64,000 nt of DNA, from contig CM046304.1 of assembly GCA_025267735.1 (NCBI GenBank), positions 25,547,381 through 25,611,380 on the forward strand, given 5' to 3'. Source of the stretch: Mactra quadrangularis (lineage: Eukaryota; Mollusca; Bivalvia; Venerida; Mactridae). A program made the position numbers and the translations under genes. Shown in pieces: positions 48,286-60,025 of the stretch. The notes under the pieces are model-generated. The model did not search any database, was not told the origin of the DNA, and saw nothing but the letters and a program-made list of their open reading frames with translations. Within the stretch, counting starts at the first letter, position 1. Each line of letters begins with the position of its first letter.

Positions 48286-49630
48286 TTGTCGACTGGAACT
48301 AGGCCAAACATTGTTTTATATGAATCTATTCCGGGAGGTTTATAACTTGTATGAGATAAAACATTAACATTTATTGTTAACGCGAGTTACAGTTTACATC
48401 TAGAGGTTATTGACCGAAGTAGAAGTCTCGTGATATGAGCAAAACAACTTAACTCGTTCAGTATGGTATCGGTTTTTGTAGAGTAAAGAAAAAACAGTAC
48501 AAACATTATATATATCACGTAACCTTTCATTGGAAGTCAATAATTACTCATTGCGTCAAGAGACTTTAATCTCGAGATGAATATTCAAGGTTGTGCGTCA
48601 CGATCCATTGGCAACAAATTTGTATAAGGGGCAAATGCTTTTTTTCGCACATGTGCAAGGGTCATGTAAAAATATAACGTCATGACGCTTGTCCGCTCTG
48701 TCCAGCTTGACCGTAATAATAAATGAAATTTATGCAGAACTGTTAGAATGATAGCCTCTTTACTCGATAATCTTGGCCCTTAATTTCGACTGCGAACATC
48801 GGCAACATTTGAGCGTGAAACATCGATCACAAAGCATTCATGAAATATATATTCATTATTCAACGAACATTTTACTAACGTAATTTTGTATTACTGAATA
48901 CTTAGTTGAATAACTGAAACAAGACTCTTGTTATTATTGAATAAGTTATCAAAAGTTCACTGTTTCGATACAACAAGCATTTGTTCTTTGTTACAATTTT
49001 CGGTCTACGTTTTAAGACTCCCACCTAGAAGTCAACTATAATGATATTCGAAGGGTAACATCTAACAAGACATTTCTATCTGGTACAGAGGCACTTGTAA
49101 GAAAATGTGATAAAATGATTATAAATCTAAATAGCGTAATCATTGACTCTCTGGGTCGTAGTATCATCAAATGCAACCAGTATTGTGAAATCGCGTTTTT
49201 CCCTATTTGATTTATTTAATTCGTTTAATGATTATTGCATACATTATTTCTATTTCCGTGCACAATAATGTGAATGGATTGCTTGAATTACTCTCTTTAT
49301 AGTTTACTCGTGTTACATAATTATCGTTAAAGGGAAACTTTTAATTTATCAGCTGTGTCAGTTGAACGAAATTTAAATGACCTACAATGTCCCTAAACAT
49401 GTCGAGGTCTTGTTTTCCTCCATATTCAAAAAGAGCTAGCCATAAATGTCGTGTTCTCACCGAATTCCCGTACTATTCAAAATTCATCCGAGCATTTACG
49501 GTAAAACCTCTCATAATGGTACCCTTCCAATAACAGCCATCTCTCATTAACATCCATCACAAAATCTCCACTGATCTTGCATGTATTTTCCACCGTATAA
49601 ATTATAATCCTTAATACTACAGGCAACTCT
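48286..49630. other. Gene-free stretch
   Basis: No gene recognised. GGTAAAACCTCTCATAATGG at 49500 and CAATAACAGCCATCTCTC nearby are related to the degenerate repeats at 29.4 and 58.3 kb. Confidence 0.45.
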
Positions 49631-49949
49631 TGATAACAGCCATAACCCGGGTCGATAGCGCAATTGGTAGCGCGCAGGGATTCGGAATCTCGTGCCCGAG
49701 GGGGTACGGGTTCGAATCCAACCCGGGGAAGTTATACTCTTCCATGAAAATTTGACAATAATGTCAATTTTCCTCCATTGATTAGATAATATGGAGGAGT
49801 TTCCGGCCTTGTGGAAGAGTAGGTGAGTACTGGTTATAGACAAAGGTCCAGGAAAGCTATGATAGGTGCGCTGGACGCCGTGAAATGACCTAAAATGTGT
49901 TCATACGGCGTTAAATCCAATAAATGAATTAATAAATGATAACAGCCAT
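49631..49949 (+). mobile_element. SINE family 2, full length with 13-bp target duplication
   Basis: The element 49644-49936 has A box GATAGCGCAATTGGTAGCGC, B box GGTTCGAATCC and tail CGGCGTTAAATCCAATAAAT. It is flanked by perfect 13-bp direct repeats TGATAACAGCCAT (49631-49643 and 49937-49949). The intact duplication indicates a fairly recent retrotransposition. The head resembles a tRNA, but it is followed by the SINE body, so it is not annotated as a tRNA gene. Confidence 0.92.
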
Positions 49950-51639
49950 TTTAGTATAGTCATGACCGAACGGTAGTAGAGGTGGGGTTTTAGTGTAACT
50001 TATGTTAATGAACTTTAATAACACTAAACTTTGCCTTAAACAATCGTACCATTGTTCCATATATCGTTTAATTAAGTCAGTTGGCAGGCGTAATAACGGT
50101 TTGTTTTTGGTCAATTAATGCTAACCGTGATCTTGAATCAGGACAAGCCTTAGAGCAGAGATCTAATGAAACAATGGATTGAATTTAAAATAGTGACAGA
50201 TCTTAAAGGTGCTCAAAATCTTGCTTCGATCTTAGGGTATGCACGATCACGGTCCTAGACTTAGTATACTTTAGCGTAGGTCGGAGCTAGTGAAAATTTA
50301 TTCGATCTAGTAAAAACCGGCCCCTACTTTCATGTATTTGGGCTAATAAATTAGGCTAGTGCTCGAGATATAATGGGGTGGCTGTAATTATGGACTTGAA
50401 GGTCTCTCATTGTTTTCGAAAATCAGCCTAGGATTTTATTGACTCCTGATTTTAAAATTGAATAGAACGATCCACATTTAACTACATTTCTTTGAAAGCA
50501 AGCATTTATATATTAACACTTCAAATCTGATAAATTATTAAATGAATCACATGGCATTTAAATTACAGTAATAACAAAGGTCTTCTCGAGTATTGAAATA
50601 TTGCTTTTCGAAATGAAACAAAAAGGCATACTTTTCGGACATAACTATTTAATTTTCGAAGGTGCGCCAAAAAATATGTTTATTAGTTCAACGGGGCAAT
50701 GACCTTGCACATTCGCTTGCCAAAACTCCCAGGCTTTCACAAGTTCTTATCTTTTAAGATAAACTCTTATACTAAAACAGGAATTTATCGCCAACCCTAA
50801 ATATACCACTGGATGTCCAAAATTTGGTGCTATACACTCGAATAATCTCTATGCAAATAATATGAATAAACTTTGCGCCTATAGTATTGTCAAGTTTTAA
50901 GTATTTATTAAAGAATACTTCACAATATGGATTTGTTTTGTGTGACCAGTTTCTATGGCTATTCAGAAGTTTGTTCACAGTTCGCGTATCAATGTTTTAG
51001 ATATGGTGACCTTGGTGGGTTTTAATGCGAATTTTGAAGTACTTTTGTCAGCATTTTGTTGCAAATAATTTCTGCTTCAAAATTTAGCAGATGTATTTTA
51101 TAAATGTGCAAGGGTGTGCAGATGATCTGCAGCAGAAATGGAACACAATACGTCCATATATCAGTACGAACATGCATAACTATAGCTGATAAATTATAGT
51201 TCAAACTTTTAAAACCATAATGAAATATACAAGGTCCTGAACATACGTGCAGGCCCAATGAAAAAACAAACATTGTTTAAGACATACTGTTATGATACTT
51301 TAAACTTAGGCTATAACAATCAAAATATAACTTGATATGTCAGTGCGGCAAAGTCAGCGTATTACAAGTCATGTATACAGTCTGTTTTGTTACTAAAAAT
51401 AACTTGTTTATGAACATTCTCTGCAGTCGGTATGCACGTATACACTCTTAATAACATCAATTGCTGTTGGACGGGTTTTTTTGCACAATTTATTGTTGTT
51501 TCAATGAAGACCGGTCGGTATGCATAAGAACTTACTGGTGTTTGATTGCACTTTGTTACATTCTGATAAAACGGTTTGCAACATAGCTTAACTTATATCA
51601 GTGAACAATATTGACAATCAGTATCACAGTTGCTCGGAT
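49950..51639. other. Gene-free AT-rich stretch
   Basis: No coding exon or repeat element recognised. Short minus ORFs at 50772-50978 and 51022-51273 have no support. Confidence 0.45.
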
Positions 51640-51770
51640 GATACGGAAATCTCTACGATGTTTAAATACGGAAATTCCCGATGTCTTACAATTGCAATGT
51701 TGTTTGGACACGGAAATGTCCGAAATTTAACGATTTCAATGTTGTTTAGGTTCGGTAATTCCCGACTTTT
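51640..51770. repeat. Degenerate ~42-bp tandem array of CGGAAATTCCCG motifs
   Basis: Four successive units carry ATACGGAAATCTCTACGATG, ATACGGAAATTCCCGATG, ACACGGAAATGTCCGAAA and GTTCGGTAATTCCCGAC, separated by AT-rich spacers containing CAATGTTGTTT. Each unit has one motif of the dispersed family. The second contains GGAAATTCCC, a match to the NF-kappa-B consensus. Confidence 0.7.
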
Positions 51771-54700
51771 TACGCAAGATTTTGCAAGATTGTATGATTT
51801 ACTACATGTATAGCCATAACTGCGGCGTATTTGTTCAATTAGAAGGGATAAGCTTACATTTAAATCTCTTACTCTCAGGGTCACAACTTATAATGTGCCC
51901 TAGATTCATGGTTGAAAGCTTTTAAGACCAAGAACCCCAGTAAACCATAAGACCATTTGACACTATTGTTATATACAATGCCACAGGATTCATTGTTCAG
52001 ACGAAATTCGAACATTTTGCTAGTTACAGTACCGCAGTCATTAATTTTGAATGCGAAATTTATTTTTGTACGACCGATTTATGATTTAAACGATAACCGA
52101 TCCCTCGCCACACTTACAGGCACGTGATTTAGTTTTGTGAACCTTTTAATGGATGAAGCAATTGATAGCAATAAAAGACAATTACATGGTATTTATAAGT
52201 CGTACAAATGCGTGTATAAATTTAGTGGAATTTTGTGGAAAAAAAACCCCAAAACGATTCAAGGTCATCCGAAAGGCAGTTGAAGTCATACGACAATTTT
52301 AAATTATTATCGAATGATAATCGCGACGTGTCAATTGAACAGTCGTTGACCATTGCTAAACGCATTGACGCTATTTTAGCATTTATGTCATAGCCATTGT
52401 CAAAATAGATCTGTAACTTAAGTAATCAGAGATTTTGATTCAAACCCTTTATTTATGGTCACAAGACCAATGTTCCCTGACTAGTTTTCATGTTAGACTT
52501 AACCAGGTCTTTGGACAAGAGGCAACCCATTTATACTTTAGGCAATTTCTAACATCGTAGCAACAAATTGTATTGGTCATATAACGGCTATCAGTCAGCC
52601 CATTCATCATTCCTGAAAAGCTAAATATCTAGAACAAGCCTGTTAACCAGTTACTAGGCGCATACTTTCGTCAGTGACTGATTACTGCTCTACATGATTT
52701 AGAATCAGTGGTAGGAGGGAGAATGATCGTAGAAATTATTTCATGACCAAGCTACTTCAGACAAGAAAATGGAAAGTCTGATGAACTGAGAGCATCGATT
52801 GTAATTATGTCCGTGTTGAAATAATTCCTACCAGTTCCCATAGCTTTTTTATGTTTACTTTTAATAAGTGTCCTCGAGCAAAGTTAACAAAACTGTTCAT
52901 ACGTAAACAAAACGGTTCACATTACATTTAAAACCGTTTCATGCATAAAATCAGGACATAAATTTTGTTTGTCAATATTTACAACTGTATTTGTACAAAA
53001 TAAAGAGTGTTTTACATGAACAGATCAGAACAGTACAGAACTTATAATTTAGTTATGTACATGTACTAAAAAACAACCCTTAAGTACTTAATTTATCACC
53101 ATAGGTCCTCGTCTGCTTTTATTTACCGGTACGAGACACTTAGAATAAATTAACCGATTTTGTTCGCGTAATATGACACGCTGTTTATTTGGGAAAAATA
53201 GTTCACAGCGGCGGTGATTAATCGGTCGATATATAAATGGAATGTTATAGCAAGGATAACTTTTAAGTGGATTTTTGTCATCGTAAAAATGATATACATG
53301 TAGATCTAAGTTGATTAAATTTATCCCTCGGTTGTTACATTGTTTTCGTTATCCGGTAATGGAAACGCTCACTAGCTTACTACGATGTATTTTTAATAAC
53401 TTAGGAAATGTTTTGCATTGTACTCGTGCTTGTATAATTTATTATTGAGAGGGTTTGGGTTTCACTAAATTGAACACTGGACCTGGACATAGAATTCGGC
53501 AGTTTGAGCTCAAACCATTGTCACAGCACGACAAAGAAGAATACGAAGGTGAACTGATAAACATAACAACAAAAATGTGAATGTACGGTGTGTGATACAA
53601 ATAAAAACATTTTAGACTTTCGACAATTTCGCTTGTTGTTAACATGTTATGCTTATTTCACCAGGTTTACAATCATGGAAAACAGACCTACTAAACCTAG
53701 CGACATCCCATCGTAGGAAACCCACGGTACTCATACGTTAATATGAATACGTATGTATGAATATCGTAGACGAAAAATACCATGGGTAACCGAGGATGGT
53801 GTCACGTTCGTGACAACAACGGTATCAATATAATTATTATTATACATGTAATTGCGATTTGGTTATATGGGATTCCTTTTTTAAAGTTTCATATTGTATC
53901 AACCAAACTTAACCTTTGCTGGAAAGTTTTTGTTAGCACTAATGTCCTCAATTTTCACCATGACACGGTGTCAGTAACACAAGCGCTCGTTCCTATTCAA
54001 AACACCGGGTGTACACTGTGGTACTGATGAATAAAACAGGATATACTATACGTACCTGTATATCATTATATAATCATAATTATTATACGTGTATACGATG
54101 ACTGTGAAGAGGACTAAGTACTCACGATGTTGTTTGTATACATCAACATGTCAAAATGTGCATCATCATCAGTTCGCATTCTAGACTGATGCGTATTTAT
54201 TATATGGTCTATTTGAAAAATTACTCACTTGTTAAGTAAGGGATCTGGAAAGAGACAATACAATTGTTGTACGTTACATGGTTCCAAAACGTCTAAGATT
54301 GCAGAGACATACAACTCCCCTTTCATCGTACATTAACACAATCAGGTCTTTGATAATACTTGCCACCAGAAAGCCCCAGAGACCTTAGCTATTCTTATCT
54401 TAGTGTCTCAATAATAACATGGTATGCTATGTTTTGCTATGCGATGCGATGTATTGTTATGTTATGTTATGGACACCATTAAACAACAAACAGTATTGCA
54501 TGAAGAGTAAGAGAATCCGCCTGCAGCCTGCCGCCTTTCACAGCACTTGATACATCCGCCTAAAATCTGATTAAGTCAAGTCTATTTGATATAGGTCAAT
54601 TAATTTTTGTTTAAGTTGGTTTACCCAAAAAAGAGTAGACACTAAGATATGTGACCTATTGTAATGTGTTGACGTCATATATGCTTGATAAGTTAATAAG

Positions 54701-57700
54701 CTGACTTTAAATATGTATAACAAATGTCAAATGTACATGTAATTTGTAATAGATAACCAACGGTGAGGACATCAGCTCTTTTCTTATCTAATCAAAGCAC
54801 TGAGCGCACCGAAACTGTCACTAATGGTCAAAGCAATATAGGGCTTGACTTAATTTTGAGGACAATGCGGCAACACAAATTAACGTGAAGTCGTTTTCCT
54901 GGTAAAAGTGCAGATTTGTGGTAGTAAGCTTTAACTGCATGAAGAAGCCAAAGGATTTCATGGTTTAGTTTGAACTTTATAGCATGTGAACGTCAGAAAG
55001 AAGAAAGCCGAAAAACATTTAACAATAGTACCAACTGACATGAAGTTTGTCAACAAAGTAAATGAATACACAAGTATACGTAAATTACGCTGGTTTTCAC
55101 CAGTTGTATAGGATTTTAACATCGATATGACTAGAAGTAAACATGTGCATAAAAACAGAACCACTGTTTATTGCTAAGCGTGCATTGTCATTATCGAGTC
55201 GTCGCTCGTTTTCTATAATTGGTTAATGATTATATAATTTCTTAATTAAATGCGTCATTTAAATGCCATGCTGTCAAGTCATGATATCTGGAGGGCAACG
55301 ACCGGCTAGAATCAATTGATATACATACTAGACAAATATCTGGTGTTTATATTATTAAATGTGAGTAGACACTCGATGGTGCAAATATTTACATTCGTTG
55401 TAATTGTATGTGTACTTTAATTGAGTGCTGGTTTCCGGAGAGGTTAAATTCTTAATCAGGCCTATAAAGTAACAAAAATGTGTGTTTATTAAATTAGCTA
55501 AGGGGTATTCATGCTAAAGTGAGAGTGATTTGCATTGCTTAAAGGTTCCATAAAACCATTAGCCTTAGGGGTATGCTTTTTAGGAGGCGTTCGGGCTAAA
55601 ATTAGGGTATGTATAATACTATGGACGTATAGGCATATGCTCCTCCTGTTATCCATTGTTATTGTTAATATAAAAAATGAACTACATTACTAATAATAGT
55701 GCAAGTATAATCTGACTAATGTAAGGAAAAGGTCCCAAGTATCGCTTCCGTTTGTTGTATAAGCTATGTACTCCATCAAAACTCCACGTCTGACAGCGCT
55801 AATCTCACTTTGGTTCACGCTGTTTTTTAACAAACTGTACAGATGGTTCTCCTTACGTTGGCAGATAAACCTGTACATGTACATATATTTTATACAATGT
55901 AGATCATTGCCCTTGGTTGTAATCTTGGTACGTCAGTGAAAGAATATTACATTTTATCTAATTTTATGAAGTTCGAAATCTGGTTCAGTCAAGTTTTTCT
56001 AAATATATATCTACTAGGTCAAAATGATAAGTGTTCAGATATGAGGGCTTGACTGCATCCGTTATTAAGCTTGGTGATGATAAAATGTTCAATATTCACC
56101 AGCACTACTTCTTTAATTTCATGACACCACCAGTTGGTTGTCTATAAAAGCGATTCTTTCAGCAGACTGACGATGATTGGAGGCTTTGGGGATAGTGCAA
56201 TGTACAAAAGGTTCTATGGTGAGTATATCATCTCAGAATCTTTTACGGCATGCATTGTGTTCAAGCATCTTCAAGCAACACATGAGCAAACTCAATTATG
56301 ATTCCAGCTTTTTAGCCACTGCCAGTTTTTAATGTCGGAAAACTCTGAGGGTCTTGTATTCTTTTTATGTTTGTGGCTTTACTTTTATAACCTAAGTTTA
56401 GAACTACAAAAAATCTCCGTGTTTGCATTTTGTATTTTCGGGAGGTCTGTGTTTTTACTGTTGTTTCCCTGCTTACACCTTTTTGTGACCAAGTCTTATA
56501 TTTTAATATCGATACATTGGTCATCGATTTCTTAAAATGTATCGTAGACATTGATCAACAACGCAATTTCCAATACATAGAAGGACGGACATCATGTGGA
56601 TCGTATGGAACGAGGTGTATCTCTAGTTGCGAAATTGCAGTCTTCGTAGGGTTCGAAACTTGCACTTGTATCACCTAAGCGAAAAACGTTGTAAACGTAT
56701 GTAGTTTTAAGACGCCTTAAGGTGTATATTTGTGCGTGGGTGATACACCGAAACCTTTATAAAAAGGAAGGATTTAAATCTAGATATTCACTGCCAATAT
56801 TAACTTAGCAACAAATGAATGTTATATCTCACATTTTAAACATCTTGAATGTTGACCTACAAAACAGTCCATATTTCTATTTTAAAACATTCCGAAGCAG
56901 ATAAGAAATTAGATATACTAAATGTATGTTGCGGCCATTAAACTTTCAAAAGTCACGTGTGTTTAGCCAGACACATGCACGTTGTATTATCAGGCCAATT
57001 TTCTTTCTTCCAAAACTTCTAGAAACATAAATGTTTACAGTTTAGAAGTCTGTGCGGTTTAAAACAAACTGATTGATGTAAACCATACGAAGTTTTTTAT
57101 GTGAAGGTCGAGGCCTCAAACGTGACTTAATGTTTTCGGATATCTTTATCTCAATAATAGGTTTATAATTTCATTTATCGCTGACTGATTAGTATTTTGT
57201 CTTTTTACTAGAGTTATGTTCATCGTCTATGTGTTAAATGATTTGGTTGCTATCGTGGTCGAACCAAATAGATGAACGTTGCAGCATGGCGCACCGCAGA
57301 TTTCTAAGATATGTTTAATTGCAAAAGCATACAATCACTTAGTTTTAGGTATGCAGCACACAAATATCTCGTCCGCAGGAAACCAATCATTTCTACGAAT
57401 TTTAATGAAAACTTTACGAACGGAAGCAGAAAGTTACGAAATAGGGCGTTAAATCCCGACATCGTGTATTCGTGGAGATGTATTACGATATCCATACCTT
57501 AGAAGGTGAACTGTCCGCCTCATATGAAACTAACTGTTGAAATGAAACCAGAAACTAGCACAAACCATAACAGAATTATAAAGTATAGGGACAATATAAT
57601 GCTCCAATACTTATCAACCTGACTAGACTTCGTGACTGCCAATCTGAACCCTATATACAAACTTGACTAAATTCATGATAAAAATAATTGTATTTTATGG

Positions 57701-57929
57701 TTCATATTCTCTTATCAAAATGTACAAGAAACGTTGAGTTTCTATCCTTTAAATAGTAAGAGGCAGATGAGGCGGAGTGTTCATTTAACTATCGTTTCTT
57801 TGATTGACCGCATTTTGTATCGTAGTTTTGAAAGTCCCCTCCTTCAGAATGTCAAGCTCCTGTGGATTGTCGTAATAGACTTCTACCTCCTGCCTACTAC
57901 TCCATACTTTCATATAAAGAGCTATGGTC
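51771..57929. other. Long gene-free stretch
   Basis: No gene can be supported. A simple GYTAT-type repeat lies at 54425-54470. At 56160-56216 an ORF beginning MIGGFGDSAMYKRFY ends at a consensus donor (TATG/GTGAGT), after TATAAAAG and an acceptor-like CTTTCAG. It might be a small exon, but no partner exon was found. Other ORFs here are mutual shadows. Confidence 0.4.
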
Positions 57930-58015
57930 AGTAACTAGGTTCAAACCTACCACTTTCTATCGGTGAGAATTTAAAGGGACTTTAGATCATCTACCTTAAC
58001 CACCAGATCACGTAG
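57930..58015 (-). mobile_element. tRNA-like SINE head
   Basis: In minus orientation, TGATCTGGTGGTTAAGGTAG (A-box region) is followed 45 bases later by GGTTTGAACCTAG (B box). The body is not clear, and this could be a decayed SINE fragment. Confidence 0.4.
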
Positions 58016-58261
58016 GAGTGTGGACTCCTACCTTAATGAACGAATTTTCTGTAAGTGTAAGGATTCATCCAAACAAAAACATGTTTTCATGTATTGATCT
58101 TGACATTGACTTTACCGCACAGGACATTCAACAAAACTATGACGTCAGAAAAAAATACTCAGATGCCATGAATTTAATAACAAGGGCACGTATTGGAAGG
58201 CAATGATTTCTGTGTAGACCGATTTAAAAGACAAGCAAATAAAGTATTTTTACATCTGTAA

Positions 58262-58830
58262 AGAAACGTTTACAGTGAAACCTCTCTACCACAGCCATTA
58301 GTAGGACTGTGATGTGCCGGTTGTTAGAGAAAGGTGATTGTTGTTAAGAAAGGAGTAACATTTAATCAAACGTGCAAGAAAGGTGTAAATTTGAGGTGGT
58401 CGCTACTGAGAGGTGGTCCTGTTGGGAGGTTTCTTTTGTTGTAAAGTTATCGTTATTGAGGGACTGTTCATCTATTCGATTGGTTCTTAGGCGAGATAAA
58501 TGGTCGTTATAATGACGTGGTCTTTATTATAAATGTTCGCTATTGTGAGATGGTCGTTATTGTGATGAGGTCGTTATTGTGAGGTGGTCGTTGTTTTAGA
58601 AAGTAAATTGTAATTGAGAGGTGGGTGTTTTCATGAGATAGTTGTTATTGTGGTTTCTGTTGTTGAGATGTTATTTTTATTATTCAATAGGGGGTGGCTG
58701 TTGTGTTGAGGAGGTAATTGGGACGTGTATGTTATTATAAGTAGGTCGATTTAATAAGGTGGTTGTTTTTGGGAGGTGGGTGTTGTTGTAAATCCTGGTG
58801 TGGTTTTTATAGGCGGAAAGCCTATATATT
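58262..58830. repeat. Degenerate 17-bp minisatellite (GGTCGTTATTGTGAG type)
   Basis: GGTCGTTAT-like starts at 58502, 58518, 58535, 58552, 58569 and 58586 give a 16-17-bp period. More diverged units extend on both sides. The left edge, TACAGTGAAACCTCTCT, resembles sequence at 49498 and 29403. The 73-codon minus ORF at 58680-58901 is a product of this repeat. Confidence 0.8.
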
Positions 58831-59944
58831 GTTGTGTGGTGGTGTAATTGGAAACAGTTCTTTATGAATAGGTTACACCGTACAAACAAGTACACGTCCA
58901 TTGTAGATAATATAGATATTTAAATCAATTAATTATACGTCATACAGGATATTTATACCTAGTACTTCTTATCAGACCGAATTCTTCAATTCTATATATT
59001 GGTCTACGTGCGGTAAAGTCGTTGTTTATTTCGAATAAAGTTATGTTGTTGTTAACATATTAGGCGGATATTATTTCTTTAAAATAAACATTTTTACGTC
59101 AAGTTTTTATTTTTGAACAGAATGTTTTTTACAAAATTATTCATTTTTTTTTATTTTCGACAATATGATTTTTTCAGATTTATCAATTGGGATAACAGCA
59201 ATGGTGTCATGAACAATACATGTATTTGGGTGTTTCCGGGTTGTCATAGAAACAGTTCATAATCTTAAGACAAATGATAATTTTGAAAACAATATGTATT
59301 TCTAAGTCAAGTATATACACCTTAGCAATATGAAGTCATTCAGGTAAAGGAAGGTAGTTACAATAAATATTCCGTTTTCGATGAGGCATTCATGTTTACA
59401 GGCAATTTATGTTACAGAAAAATACTATTGATTTTTGGGCGTATTGTACTAGATAGTTTTGCTTAGTACACTTACATATTATTTTGGCAAAGCTCTATTC
59501 TAAGTACATCTAAAGATCACAAATGCGCACTTTTATGTGAATGCACTTTTCTAAGAAAGTGCATTAGATCGAGTTCGTTAATCATGATTAATCTTGGTTT
59601 AATCTGTCATACATTATGGACATGCCTCTCGTGCATATCATTTAAAACCAATTAATACAGATATTCATTTTGCACTTAAATAGAGCTTGTCTCTCGTGAT
59701 TACCATAAATACCAATTTATCCCTTTCATTTGAACAGTGCGCATATATAGACAATGGTATGTGCACGAGTACTTAACGAGTACAGACTACTTGATGTAAA
59801 CCAAGTCCTATGCTCGACTTGTTAACCTTTATGCTTAGTACTTTAATACACTGAATATACTTTAAAAACAAACTTTTAAACTTACGGAGTACAAGTACAG
59901 GTACTTGACAGTCAAGTAATCAAACGTACATTCATTCCAACTTT

Positions 59945-60025
59945 CATGGTCGAGTGGTTAAGTTTGCTGACGTCAAATCACAGAAATTTCTGACTGACAA
60001 GCAGGCCGTGTGTTGGAGCCTACCT
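59945..60025 (+). mobile_element. tRNA-Ser/Leu-like SINE head
   Basis: CATGGTCGAGTGGTTAAG (A-box region) is followed about 55 bases later by TGTTGGAGCCTAC, a degenerate B box. The long variable region fits a class II tRNA ancestor. Base pairing is too poor for a functional tRNA. Confidence 0.45.

Noticed and set aside
56159..56216. Short exon-like block starting ATGATTGGAGGC and ending at a GTGAGT donor
   Set aside because: The TATA-like word is too close for a promoter and no downstream exon joining in frame was found.
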